Part shown: positions 29,676 through 38,665 of the stretch, in pieces
Numbering within the stretch: position 1 is the first letter of the stretch
Layout of the letters: each line of letters opens with the position of its first letter
Assembly: GCA_937978655.1 (NCBI GenBank)
Contig: CALJUX010000023.1
Span: 1-64,000 of the forward strand
DNA length: 64,000 nt
Reading direction: 5' to 3'
From: an uncultured Chromatiaceae bacterium
GTDB lineage: Bacteria > Pseudomonadota > Gammaproteobacteria > Enterobacterales > Alteromonadaceae
Position numbers and translations under genes: made by a program
Notes under the pieces: generated by a model
Seen by the model: the letters and a program-made list of their open reading frames with translations, nothing else
Databases searched by the model: none
What the model was told of the DNA's origin: nothing

Positions 29676-30637
29676 TTGCTATTTTTGGTAGTGAAGATGT
29701 CGAGCAGGTTGTTTATGTGAAAGAGGCGCTTGCCAAGCAAGGCTATGATGCCCCAATAATTGATTTTTCATCCGGTTTGTCGTTAAATTTTCAGATAGAT
29801 AATTGCAAGGAAATTCATTTTAACTATCACGGGATGGATTTTTGTCAAAGTTCGGTGATTTGGCGGTGTACTAAATTTCTTTATAGAAGATTTGGAGATA
29901 CTGAAGAGTGGGCTGATGAGTATATTAAGCAATTTTTTAGGAAAGAATCATATTTAAACTTTATCTCTTTGTTTTCTTCATGTATGCACAACGATCCTAA
30001 GCTTGATTTTTTGGCGAACAGGAAATCCTTACAACTCTTTAATGCTAAGAAATGCGGATTTGTTATTCCTCGAACTATCGTATCTAATTCACTGAAGGAT
30101 ATTCATAATTGGATGCAGGATCAAAATTCATTTATTACTAAAGCGATAGGAGAGCCGTATATCCCTATAGTTAAAAGTGAAGGTGTTGTTCAGGACTTTA
30201 TCATGACAAGTCTGGTTGACCTTGAGTATCTTCAGGATAACCTGGAAAGAAATGTTGAGCCATTTCCTGTGCTTATTCAAGAGAGAATAAACAAGAAATA
30301 TGAGTATCGTTGTGTGTATGTCAATGGAGAGTTTTTTTCTTTTCGGATCGACCCATTTCAACATCCTGTTATGCACATTGATTATCGGGTTGGCGGTATG
30401 ATGGTGGATTATATGCCATGTAAATTGCCACAGCAGGTTGAAGACAAAATCAGAAGTTACTCTGAAATGGTTGGTTTGTTTTCAGGATGTTATGATTTGA
30501 TTGAAGATGTGAATGGCCAGTTTGTATTCCTTGAGGTGAATCCTGAAGGCATCTGGGGACTCCACGATGAAATTATGGATGGCAATATCAGCAAAGCGTT
30601 TGCCCGGCAGCTGATTAAATTACAAAGTAGCTTGTAG
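29672..30637 (+). CDS. Graspetide-type ATP-grasp peptide ligase (MvdC/MvdD-like)
   Basis: This 321-residue enzyme has the layout of microviridin-type ligases, which join Ser/Thr or Lys side chains of a precursor to Asp/Glu using ATP. The N-terminal pre-ATP-grasp region starts IAIFGSEDVEQVVYVKEAL and has SVIWRCTKF in place of the usual VWYRR. The ATP-grasp part has LIQERINKKYEYRCVYVNG, FSFRID, then GCYDLIEDVNGQFVFLEVNPEG, the Mg/ATP site. It overlaps the preceding gene by four bases. It most likely modifies peptides A and B. It lacks a grasp-with-spasm radical SAM partner in this window. About 180 AT-rich bases separate it from the export genes. Confidence 0.85.
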   Translation: MIAIFGSEDVEQVVYVKEALAKQGYDAPIIDFSSGLSLNFQIDNCKEIHFNYHGMDFCQSSVIWRCTKFLYRRFGDTEEWADEYIKQFFRKESYLNFISLFSSCMHNDPKLDFLANRKSLQLFNAKKCGFVIPRTIVSNSLKDIHNWMQDQNSFITKAIGEPYIPIVKSEGVVQDFIMTSLVDLEYLQDNLERNVEPFPVLIQERINKKYEYRCVYVNGEFFSFRIDPFQHPVMHIDYRVGGMMVDYMPCKLPQQVEDKIRSYSEMVGLFSGCYDLIEDVNGQFVFLEVNPEGIWGLHDEIMDGNISKAFARQLIKLQSSL

Positions 30638-30820
30638 TGATTTTTGTTTTTTTCCTGACCGCTATAAGTCTTGGATTGTCACATTTATTGTGCAAGCATA
30701 CAGATTGCAGCTGATCAGTGAGCATATTGCCACCGGTTTCGACTCGTACTGCGACATAAATAACTCATTGTTGTCGCAAATTCATTGTTCCGAATTTAGA
30801 TAGTGTGAAACAAGACCGCC

Positions 30821-32065
30821 ATGGACAAACCCCTTTTTCGTTTGGAAGTTCTTCAAAAAAAGCACCAGCGGCTGACTGGAGCTATCAATCTGATACAGCC
30901 AGCACCTGTCCGTTGGTTGACGTTGCTTTTGCTCTTTATTGTCGTGACAGGGTTGTTTTTTCTGATTAGCGGTGAGTACAGCCGCAAGCAGCAGGTTCGG
31001 GGTGTGTTGCAGCCGACGTCAGGCGTGATTCGGGTACAGGTGCAAGGAAATGGCATGGTCAGCCGGTTGCTGGTACAGGATGGTCAGATGGTCGCTGCTG
31101 GTGCACCACTGGCCGAAATCATCAGTCAGCGTTTTGGTCAGCAACAAACAGAATTGTCCGCGACATTGTTAGCGCAGGCAGAAAAGGTTCTGCAGCAATT
31201 GCATAGTGAGCAACAACAATTAAAAGCTCAACAGCAACTGGCATTGCAACAAGTTGCCAGTGAAATACACAGTCTTGAGTTGCAAGTTGAAGAATTGAAA
31301 TCGGAACAAAAAACGTTGGCCGAACGCCAGGCGCTGAATAATGAGCAACTCAGCAGATTGCAAACACTGTCCGGTTCAGGGTTTATTTCAGAACTTGAGT
31401 TAAACCGCCAACAAGACCAATTACTTGCGTTACAACAGCAAGACAAATCGATGCGCTCTCAATTGTTGCAATTACAGCAACAGTTGTCGAGCCAGCAAAA
31501 TCTGCAGGCTAGCTTACCGTCGCAGCACAAGCAGGCGCTCGCCGCGTTGGAACAACAGGTCGCGCAACAACAAAGCCGGCTGGCTGAGTTATCGCATCAG
31601 CAAAAGAGCGTGTTGATAGCGTCAGTGGCCGGAACGGTCAGCACTTTGCAGCTTAAAGCAGGCCAGCAGGTCAGCGACGGTCAGTTGGCATTGAGCCTGC
31701 TCCCGGAAAATCCTCAGCTTGAGGCGGTTTTGTATCTGCCGACTGCAGCCATTGGTTTTGTCGCTACCGGACAGGAAGCCCGGCTGCGTTACCACGCTTA
31801 TCCCTACCAGCGATTTGGTATTTTTACCGGGACCGTCGTTGATATCAGCGATACTGTGTTGTTACCCACTGATTTGCCTGAGTTAGCCTTACCTGGTCCT
31901 AGTTTTCGTGTACGGGTGAAGCTGCCATCGCAAACGGTACTGGCTTATCAGAAAGCGCTGCCGCTGAAAGCCGGCATGACGCTGGAGGCAGATTTAGTCA
32001 CGGAAAAACGCAGTTTAATGCAGTGGTTATTTGACCCTGTGTATAGTTTACGAGGACAAATCTGA
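30821..32065 (+). CDS. HlyD-family membrane-fusion adaptor for peptide export
   Basis: HlyD-like adaptors bridge an inner-membrane ABC exporter and an outer-membrane channel. This 414-residue protein has a short cytoplasmic N-terminus, one TM helix (about residues 27-46, VRWLTLLLLFIVVTGLFFLIS), a biotinyl-lipoyl half (VRGVLQPTSGVIRVQVQG), a long Gln-rich coiled-coil hairpin (about 100-260), and a beta-barrel part. It overlaps the exporter gene by one base (TGATG). No TolC-like gene is in the island, so the host's own is presumably used. Coding GC rises here relative to the peptide genes. Confidence 0.92.
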   Translation: MDKPLFRLEVLQKKHQRLTGAINLIQPAPVRWLTLLLLFIVVTGLFFLISGEYSRKQQVRGVLQPTSGVIRVQVQGNGMVSRLLVQDGQMVAAGAPLAEIISQRFGQQQTELSATLLAQAEKVLQQLHSEQQQLKAQQQLALQQVASEIHSLELQVEELKSEQKTLAERQALNNEQLSRLQTLSGSGFISELELNRQQDQLLALQQQDKSMRSQLLQLQQQLSSQQNLQASLPSQHKQALAALEQQVAQQQSRLAELSHQQKSVLIASVAGTVSTLQLKAGQQVSDGQLALSLLPENPQLEAVLYLPTAAIGFVATGQEARLRYHAYPYQRFGIFTGTVVDISDTVLLPTDLPELALPGPSFRVRVKLPSQTVLAYQKALPLKAGMTLEADLVTEKRSLMQWLFDPVYSLRGQI

Positions 32066-34170
32066 TGCATTCTTTAGTCGGACAACTCCAGTTCTTTTCG
32101 CATAAAAAGCTGCCGGTGATCCAGCAGACCGAGGCTGCCGAATGTGGTTTGGCTTGTCTGGCGATGGTGGCTGGTTTTTATGGATTTCGCGCCAGTCTCA
32201 CTGAACTTCGCACCCAGTTTAACCTGTCCTTGCAAGGGGCGACTTTACTTGACCTGATCAATTTTGCCGAGCATTTACATTTGAGTGGCCGGCCACTGCG
32301 GATTGAACTTGAACAGCTTGCCCAGTTGCAACTGCCCGCTGTTTTGCATTGGGACATGAATCATTTTGTTGTGTTAGAGCAAGTAAAAGCGGGTCAATGC
32401 GTTATTGTTGACCCCGCGCGCGGACGACTGAAGATGCCGTTAAGTCAGGTGTCGGATCATTTTACCGGTATCGCGCTGGAGCTGCTGCCTACGAGTAGTT
32501 TCCAGCAAAAAGCTCAGGGAGAACGGTTGGGCTTTCGTGATTTTCTCAGCAGTGTCACTGGCTTAAAACGCTCTTTATCAGTGTTGCTGGTACTCACTGT
32601 ATTGCTGCAAATCTTTACCTTAGCCACACCTTATTATATTCAAGTGGTTGTCGATGACGTGTTGCTAAGCGGTGACCAGCAACTGCTGATTGTGCTGGCG
32701 ATTGGATTTGGTTTGTTGTTGCTGTTTGACGGTGCCACTACAGTGCTGCGAAGTTTCGTTATCTTGCATTTGGGTAGTGCGCTTAATTTGCAAATGGCCG
32801 CCAATATGTTCCACCATTTAGTGCGCCTGCCGCTCAGTTTTTTTGAAAAACGCCATATTGGCGATGTGTTATCGCGGTTTGGTTCACTGGGGCATGTCAA
32901 AGAGATGCTGGTCAATGGCTTGTTAGAGGCTGTGATAGACGGCTTCATGGCACTGACAATTCTGTTTGTATTGTTTTGGTACAGCAGCACACTGGCGCTT
33001 GTGGTGTGTGCAGCCTTGTTACTCTATATGCTGGTCAGACTGATGCTCTACCCAAAATACCGTGAGGCCACTGAAAACCAGATCCTGGCAATTGCGAAAG
33101 AGCACAGTCACCAAATCGAGACCCTGCGGGCCATGCAGACCGTGAAATTGTTTGGCGCCGAAACTAATCGGGAGAGTAACTGGCAACAACTCTATGTTGA
33201 TGTGACGAATCAGGATATTCGCATTGGCATGTTTAACATCAGTTATCAGCTCAGCAATAAACTGATCAGTGGTCTGGAAAATATCCTGGTGGTGTATCTG
33301 GGAGCCAGAGCGGTACTGGATGGTGGTTTTAGCACCGGTATGTTGTTTGCGTTTCTTGCTTATAAAGGCCAGTTTATTGAACGCTCAGTGCGGTTGGTCG
33401 ACAAGCTTATCCAGTTCCGGATGTTAAGTCTGCACTTTGAACGGCTGGCCGATATAGCTCTGACGCCGGCAGAAGTTCTGTCTGGTGAAGGCAAAGCCCG
33501 GCATGAGGTGCAAGGTGCTTTGGCGGTGCAGCAATTAAGTTTTCGCTACAGCGACAACGCGCCACTGGTGATTAACCAGTTGAACTTTCAGATCCGCGCA
33601 GGTGAATCGGTTGCTTTGACAGGACCTTCAGGCTATGGCAAAACCACCTTGCTCAAGTTAATTCTCGGTTTGTTGCAACCAAGTAGCGGTCGTGTACTAA
33701 TTGACGGGCTGCCAAGTACCGAGCTGGACCAGCGGCATTTTCGTGCACAAATAGCCAGTGTTATGCAGGATGACCAGCTGTTATCTGGTTCTATTCGCGA
33801 CAATATCTGTTTTTTCGCCGAACAAATCGATGATACCTGGTTACAGCAATGCGCACGGATGGCGGCGATCGCTGAAGATATTGAACGGATGCCAATGAAA
33901 TACGCCACTTTGATTGGAGATATGGGCTCGACTTTATCCGGTGGCCAGAAACAACGCATTTTGCTGGCGCGGGCATTGTATCGGCGGCCAAAAATTTTGT
34001 TAATGGATGAGGCGACCAGTCATTTAGATACACAAACAGAAGCAGCAGTGAATCGGGCAATTCACCAGCTCAATATTACCCGGCTTATCATTGCTCATCG
34101 GCCAGAAACTATTGCGGCCGCAGACCGAGTCATTGATTTAGAAGCACTGGCGCAACAACAGGTTGCCTGA
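32065..34170 (+). CDS. C39 peptidase-containing ABC exporter (PCAT)
   Basis: These exporters cut double-glycine leaders and pump out the core peptide. The 701-residue protein has an N-terminal C39 peptidase with Cys27 in AECGLACL, His100 in HWDMNHFVV and Asp116 in VDPARG, so the triad is complete. A six-helix membrane domain follows (about 165-440), then the ATPase with Walker A GPSGYGKT (520-527), signature LSGGQKQR (624-631), Walker B/D-loop LLMDEATSHLD, and His in IIAHRPET. It directly supports the reading of peptides A and B as exported double-glycine peptides. A terminator follows about 100 bases downstream. Confidence 0.95.
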   Translation: MHSLVGQLQFFSHKKLPVIQQTEAAECGLACLAMVAGFYGFRASLTELRTQFNLSLQGATLLDLINFAEHLHLSGRPLRIELEQLAQLQLPAVLHWDMNHFVVLEQVKAGQCVIVDPARGRLKMPLSQVSDHFTGIALELLPTSSFQQKAQGERLGFRDFLSSVTGLKRSLSVLLVLTVLLQIFTLATPYYIQVVVDDVLLSGDQQLLIVLAIGFGLLLLFDGATTVLRSFVILHLGSALNLQMAANMFHHLVRLPLSFFEKRHIGDVLSRFGSLGHVKEMLVNGLLEAVIDGFMALTILFVLFWYSSTLALVVCAALLLYMLVRLMLYPKYREATENQILAIAKEHSHQIETLRAMQTVKLFGAETNRESNWQQLYVDVTNQDIRIGMFNISYQLSNKLISGLENILVVYLGARAVLDGGFSTGMLFAFLAYKGQFIERSVRLVDKLIQFRMLSLHFERLADIALTPAEVLSGEGKARHEVQGALAVQQLSFRYSDNAPLVINQLNFQIRAGESVALTGPSGYGKTTLLKLILGLLQPSSGRVLIDGLPSTELDQRHFRAQIASVMQDDQLLSGSIRDNICFFAEQIDDTWLQQCARMAAIAEDIERMPMKYATLIGDMGSTLSGGQKQRILLARALYRRPKILLMDEATSHLDTQTEAAVNRAIHQLNITRLIIAHRPETIAAADRVIDLEALAQQQVA

Positions 34171-34212
34171 ATGCTTATTAGGTAGCGTTTCTGAGAACGT
34201 ATTGGCGACTTG

Positions 34213-34241
34213 TTGGAGTCGACAAGGGTATTTTTTATAAT
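34213..34241 (+). promoter_or_regulatory. Orphan sigma-70-like promoter after the exporter gene
   Basis: TTGGAG (34213-34218) and TATAAT (34236-34241) are 17 bases apart. Transcription would begin near 34248 and meet the terminator at 34273-34300, giving an RNA of only about 50 bases unless it reads through. No gene starts downstream on this strand. Confidence 0.35.
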
Positions 34242-34271
34242 ACGATTTCTCGCTCTGCAGCAGACATGAAT

Positions 34272-34300
34272 AAAAACAGCGGCAAAGCCGCTGTTTTGTT
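34272..34300 (+). terminator. Rho-independent terminator closing the peptide island
   Basis: AAAACAGCGGC (34273-34283), loop AAA, GCCGCTGTTTT (34287-34297), then GTT. It follows the exporter gene and also lies downstream of the convergent ompW gene. Confidence 0.9.
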
Positions 34301-34379
34301 CCCCCTTATTCTGCACCGTCCGTGCTGCTACACCGGCTGCCTGCCGGCGGTTTGACCTGTTTGCCGCAGGTCAAATCTT

Positions 34380-35078
34380 TTACATGCTCCAGCGCACGCC
34401 AACCATGTAAACCCATGGGTCGATTTGTACGTCGACGCTTTGGATCACGTTGTCATTGACGCGGACTTCGCCAGTAGTGTCGATATCCATTTTGCTGACT
34501 GCAAAGTGGGCGCCCCAGTTGTCGCTCAGTTTGTAGTTAAAACCGGCTTGCAGCGCCAGGCCCCAGCTCGCTTTTAACTTCAGGTCGACATCATCAGATG
34601 CTGTGGTCACTTTCAGCGCCTGCAGTGTGGTTTTTAACGCACCTGATGCAGACTCATCAAAGAATTTGGTGTAGTTCAGACCAACACCAACGAATGGGTC
34701 AAAGTTGCTGTTACCGACGTCAAAGTGATACTGCGCCACTAAAGTGGGTGGCAGGTGTTTGGTTTTACCAATGTCCAGACCGTCAATCGCAGAGCCTTCG
34801 ACTTCGATGTCGTGGCTAAATGGAGTGGCCGCAATCAGTTCTGCCGTCCAGTTCTGATTGATTTTATAGTCGATGGTTAAACCCAGTTGTGAGTTACTGT
34901 TGACGCCAACCGCAGTGGAGCCTGTTGGCAGCCCGGCTACTTTCTCGACCACATTTAATGAGCTGCTGCTGTCATTTGGCGCCACTGTGATAGCACCGAC
35001 GTTCACGGAGATGTTGGCAGAAGCGGCAGTTGTAAAGCCAGCCAGGGCGAGTGCAAGCAGGTTCAGTTTGGTGTTCAT
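34380..35078 (-). CDS. ompW: OmpW family outer-membrane protein
   Basis: OmpW proteins are eight-stranded outer-membrane barrels that pass small hydrophobic molecules. The start at 35078 (MNTKLNLLALALAG) has AAGGA upstream; it gives a 232-residue product with signal peptide ending ASA. Family features are ISVNVGAITVAPND at the mature N-terminus, QLGLTIDYKINQNWTAELIAATPFSHDI, KHLPPTLVAQYHF, and the C-terminal aromatic-containing WVYMVGVRWSM. It is convergent with the peptide-export operon and divergent from the sugar transporter; the 367-base gap upstream holds repeated operators. Confidence 0.92.
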   Translation of the reverse strand: MNTKLNLLALALAGFTTAASANISVNVGAITVAPNDSSSSLNVVEKVAGLPTGSTAVGVNSNSQLGLTIDYKINQNWTAELIAATPFSHDIEVEGSAIDGLDIGKTKHLPPTLVAQYHFDVGNSNFDPFVGVGLNYTKFFDESASGALKTTLQALKVTTASDDVDLKLKASWGLALQAGFNYKLSDNWGAHFAVSKMDIDTTGEVRVNDNVIQSVDVQIDPWVYMVGVRWSM

Positions 35079-35445
35079 GTTATTTTCCTTCAGAGACACA
35101 GGTCTTGTTAACTGCGTGCATTGTGCGCTTCCGGACGGGTAAAACTTTGGTCTGGATCAAGCTTTTGCCGCTACAAGCGGCTTTGCAGCGCCAAAGTTTG
35201 ATGTAAAACAAACTTTGCTGAAGTGGTAGCGTTGCTGGGATAAATAGGTACGAATTCGACAAAATGTTGGAAACTTACATACGTATGGCAGTATTGGGGT
35301 GTTTGCAAGCCGGATATTGATGCGTATAGTACAAACAGCTTAATCAGGCCGCAGGCTTTGTCAGTCGTGACTGACAGAGGGGAGAGACTGCAATGGCCGG
35401 TTGAGTCACGCACAGGATAGACTTTTCCATAACAAGAGAAATTGT
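35079..35445. promoter_or_regulatory. ompW / sugar transporter intergenic region with AAACTTTG repeats
   Basis: No gene was found. Three copies of an eight-base motif occur: AAACTTTG at 35142-35149, CAAAGTTT at 35192-35199 and AAACTTTG at 35210-35217. The last two form a nine-base inverted repeat (CAAAGTTTG and CAAACTTTG, spacer eight). A GCCGC/GCGGC hairpin lies between the first and second copies. These could be operators for ompW or the transporter. Confidence 0.45.
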
Positions 35446-36714
35446 ATGTCAGTAACCACACCATCCGGCGATACCTATACCACGGACGCCAGCGGGCAGA
35501 ATCATGGATTTGCCCTGACCAGCCTGACGTTTTTGTTTTTTATCTGGGGTTTTATCACTTGTCTGAACGACATTTTGATCCCGCATCTGAAAAATGTGTT
35601 TGACCTGAGTTACACCCAGGCATCTTTAATTCAGTTCTGTTTCTTTGGCGCTTATTTCCTGGTGTCGCTGCCGGCCGGTTTGCTGGTGCGCCGCGCCGGA
35701 TATCAACGTGGCATTGTGATTGGCCTGTTGATTGCGGCCAGTGGTTGTGTGTTGTTTTATCCGGCGGCAGCCACTCAGACCTATGGTCTGTTTCTGGGCG
35801 CTTTATTTGTGCTGGCGGCCGGCATCACCATTTTACAGGTGGCGGCGAACCCTTATGTCACTGCGCTGGGCCGTGCCGAAACGGCATCCAGCCGGTTGTC
35901 GATGACCCAGGCGTTTAACTCGCTCGGTACTACTATTGCACCCTGGTTTGGCGGTCTGATGATTATGGGGGCCGTTACGGCGGCGGCTGGCACTGCAGAA
36001 CATAAACTGCAGGAAGCGCAAGCGGTGCAAATCCCGTATTTGCTGCTGGCTGGTGCTTTGATAGTGCTGGCTGCGGTGTTTGCCAAATTAAATCTGCCGA
36101 CAGTGTCAGAGCATCATGTTGACGAAAAAGTAAATGCTGATCCGGGTTCGGCCTGGCAATACAGCCATCTGGTGCTCGGCGCACTGGGCATTTTTGTTTA
36201 TGTTGGCGGCGAAGTGTCGATTGGCAGTTATCTGGTCAACTTTTTGGGTGAGCCGCATATTGCCGGCATGCCGGAAGCGCAAGCTGCGGCCTACTTAAGT
36301 TATTACTGGGGCGGCGCAATGGTGGGCCGGTTTATCGGCGCTGCCGTGATGCAAAAAGTTCCGGCCGGCAAAGTGCTGGCATTTACCGCGGTGGCAGCGG
36401 CGGCTTTAGTGATTGTCGCTATCGTCAGCAGTGGCGCTGTGGCCATGTGGTCTTTGCTGGCGGTTGGCCTGTTTAACTCCATTATGTTCCCGACTATTTT
36501 CAGTCTGGCGGTGACAGGCCTTGGCCGTTTCACCAGTAACGGCAGTGGTGTGCTCTGTGCAGCTATTGTTGGCGGCGCTTTAGTGCCGGTGTTACAGGCG
36601 GTGTTGGCAGACAGCATCGGCTTACAGCTGAGCTTTATCGTGCCGGTATTTTGTTACGTCTATATCTGTTATTACGGTCTGGTTGGCTCGAAGATTAAGC
36701 AGCCGCAGATTTAA
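35446..36714 (+). CDS. FHS-family sugar:H+ symporter (glucose/galactose or GlcNAc type MFS)
   Basis: This 422-residue inner-membrane transporter has about 12 TM helices and family markers [21 protein letters not shown] (first helix) and [10 protein letters not shown], typical of the FucP/GluP/NagP group. The start is ATG 35446 with AAGAGA upstream; the frame extends 15 codons upstream without homology. The exact sugar cannot be read. No catabolic genes for glucose, fucose or N-acetylglucosamine are adjacent. A perfect nine-base hairpin lies between it and the convergent next gene. Confidence 0.88.
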   Translation: MSVTTPSGDTYTTDASGQNHGFALTSLTFLFFIWGFITCLNDILIPHLKNVFDLSYTQASLIQFCFFGAYFLVSLPAGLLVRRAGYQRGIVIGLLIAASGCVLFYPAAATQTYGLFLGALFVLAAGITILQVAANPYVTALGRAETASSRLSMTQAFNSLGTTIAPWFGGLMIMGAVTAAAGTAEHKLQEAQAVQIPYLLLAGALIVLAAVFAKLNLPTVSEHHVDEKVNADPGSAWQYSHLVLGALGIFVYVGGEVSIGSYLVNFLGEPHIAGMPEAQAAAYLSYYWGGAMVGRFIGAAVMQKVPAGKVLAFTAVAAAALVIVAIVSSGAVAMWSLLAVGLFNSIMFPTIFSLAVTGLGRFTSNGSGVLCAAIVGGALVPVLQAVLADSIGLQLSFIVPVFCYVYICYYGLVGSKIKQPQI

Positions 36715-36727
36715 GTTGTTGGGCAGC

Positions 36728-36748
36728 GGGCGGGTGTAACACCCGCCC
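36728..36748. repeat. Perfect 9-bp palindromic hairpin, REP-like
   Basis: GGGCGGGTG (36728-36736), loop TAA, CACCCGCCC (36740-36748). It lies between two convergent genes and has no T tract. The form resembles dispersed palindromic (REP) units. Only one copy is in this window, so this is uncertain. Confidence 0.4.
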
Positions 36749-36770
36749 CTACCTGTTGCCGGTGCGGTGG

Positions 36771-38486
36771 CTATGACTCTTCGCCCAGATACCTCGCCCG
36801 TTTTGCCGCTTTAATTTTATTGATATCCACCAGTACCAGCCCATCGATGCAATCAGCAAACTCCGGGTCTACCCCAAAAGATAAAAACTGCACGCCACCG
36901 GGTTCGGCCAGTTCGCTGTATTGTTTATATAAAGTGGGTACCGCCAGACCCATATTGGCCAGCAAGTGTTTAAGCTGGACAAAATCTTCGGGGTAATTGT
37001 CACCGCTAAAATGTTGCTGCAGCTGCTGCATGGTGGTGATATCAAGCGCATAAGGCCGGTTAGGTAAGGCGCTGTCGTCTTCCGGGCTGAAATATAACGT
37101 GTAAAAATACACCAGCAAATCACGCGCCGCTTTTGGGTAGCTGTTCGACAGACTGACGCCGCCGAATAAATAACGAATATGCGGCCGCTGTTTTAAATAA
37201 GCCCCGATGCCGTACCACAGATAATCCAGACTACGTTTGCCCCAGTATTTCGGCTGAACAAAACTGCGGCCAAGTTCCAGCCCTTGCGCCAGCACTGGCT
37301 GCAGTTGTGCGCTGAACTGGAACAGGGACGCCGTGTACAGGCCTTGTGGGCCATGTTCTGCCACGACTGTGGCGACTTCAGCAAAGCGGTAAGCACCGAC
37401 AATTTCCAGTTCGTCGTTGTCCCATAAAATCAGCTGCTGGTAATAACTGTCGTATTTGTCGGTATCACGGCGTTTGCCGCTGCCTTCACCGACCGCCCGA
37501 AAGGCAATTTCGCGCAGCCGGCCAATCTCACGTAACAACACCGAACTGGGTTCCGGCTGATACAGATAAATTTGTTTGCCGTCAGCGGTTTCACCCAGAC
37601 GCGGGCACTGACTGATGGCTTTTTTCAGCACCAGACGGTCTTCCGGATGGGCGATAGCGGACTGGGTTTTTAATAGCGGCGCTTTGTCTTTGGCCAGGCG
37701 ATACAAATGTTTTTTAAACACTTTGACCATGGTTTTATGGTCGAGCAGCGGCTGGGCAAAGCTGTCGTACGGGATCATATCGCCGATGCGCAGGCCCATA
37801 TGTTTATGTTTTTGCTTAAACATTTCCTGCACCAGCAGCATGGTCGACAGCGGCTTGTAGAGCATCGACGCGCCATAAAACAGCAGTGAATTGCGCGCAT
37901 CGATATAAATCGGCAGCACTGGCGCTTTGGCCGCCCGGGCAAAACGCAAAAAACCACCTTGCCATTTGCCGTCACGGACGCCATTGGGTTTGAGCCGGGA
38001 CACTTCTCCGGCCGGAAATAAAATCACCGCGCCTTCTGCTGCCAGATGCGCGCCAATATTATCCAACAGCCGCCGGTCGGTATTGCCTTGCATGTTATTG
38101 ACCGGCAACAACAAATCCCGCAGCGGGCCAATGCTGCCAAGTAATTGATTGGCAACTACTTTGACATCAGGGCGGATATCGCTGACTAACTTAATCAGCG
38201 CCAGACCATCCAATGAACCTATCGGGTGGTTGGCAATAATCACCACACGACCGGCCGCCGGAATGCGTTCTAACTCGTTGTCGCGCACCTGACAGCGAAA
38301 GGAAAAATAATCCAGCACCTGCTCGACAAAATCGAGGCCGTATAAATGTGGATATTGGGCGGCAAAGCGCTGAAACTCGTCTTCATGCAGCAAATGTTTC
38401 AGCGCGCCTTTGACCGGTTTGGCCAGCCAGCTGTTGTTATTCAGTTGCGGCAGATGCCGCTCAACGACTTGTTCCACATTTAACAT
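36771..38486 (-). CDS. OlsF-like bifunctional acyltransferase / GNAT-fold lipid synthase
   Basis: This 571-residue protein joins two domains. The N-terminal half is a PlsC/OlsA-type O-acyltransferase with the HX4D motif in IANHPIGSLDG and a substrate motif near FPAGEVSRLKPNG. The C-terminal half (about 300-571) resembles OlsB-type N-acyltransferases, with VGAYRFAEVA, SLFQFSAQLQPV, LGRSFVQPKYWGKRSLDYLWYG and GGVSLSNSYP. This arrangement is that of OlsF, which makes ornithine lipids from ornithine and two acyl chains at the inner membrane. The ornithine specificity is inference; glycine or other aminolipids are possible. Confidence 0.72.
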   Translation of the reverse strand: MLNVEQVVERHLPQLNNNSWLAKPVKGALKHLLHEDEFQRFAAQYPHLYGLDFVEQVLDYFSFRCQVRDNELERIPAAGRVVIIANHPIGSLDGLALIKLVSDIRPDVKVVANQLLGSIGPLRDLLLPVNNMQGNTDRRLLDNIGAHLAAEGAVILFPAGEVSRLKPNGVRDGKWQGGFLRFARAAKAPVLPIYIDARNSLLFYGASMLYKPLSTMLLVQEMFKQKHKHMGLRIGDMIPYDSFAQPLLDHKTMVKVFKKHLYRLAKDKAPLLKTQSAIAHPEDRLVLKKAISQCPRLGETADGKQIYLYQPEPSSVLLREIGRLREIAFRAVGEGSGKRRDTDKYDSYYQQLILWDNDELEIVGAYRFAEVATVVAEHGPQGLYTASLFQFSAQLQPVLAQGLELGRSFVQPKYWGKRSLDYLWYGIGAYLKQRPHIRYLFGGVSLSNSYPKAARDLLVYFYTLYFSPEDDSALPNRPYALDITTMQQLQQHFSGDNYPEDFVQLKHLLANMGLAVPTLYKQYSELAEPGGVQFLSFGVDPEFADCIDGLVLVDINKIKAAKRARYLGEES

Positions 38487-38665
38487 GCTTGCCTCGGTGC
38501 CGGGTCATTCGGTATGACGCCAAGGCTAAGCAGGCTGTATGACAGTCTGGTCACAGAATTATGGCAATTTGCGGAAATTTCCACCGGCTGGTCTGTGGTA
38601 AGGCTGGTCAGGCAGGGACGGGGCTGTTTAGAATAACTATTCCTTTTGTCTTCTCAGAGCCCGCC

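Noticed and set aside
27880..34300. Prophage or transposon origin of the peptide island
   Set aside because: No integrase, transposase, tRNA target, terminal inverted repeats or target duplications were seen at its edges.
35401..35445. Upstream extension of the MFS transporter to 35401
   Set aside because: Fifteen extra polar and basic residues without homology; ATG 35446 has a better ribosome site.
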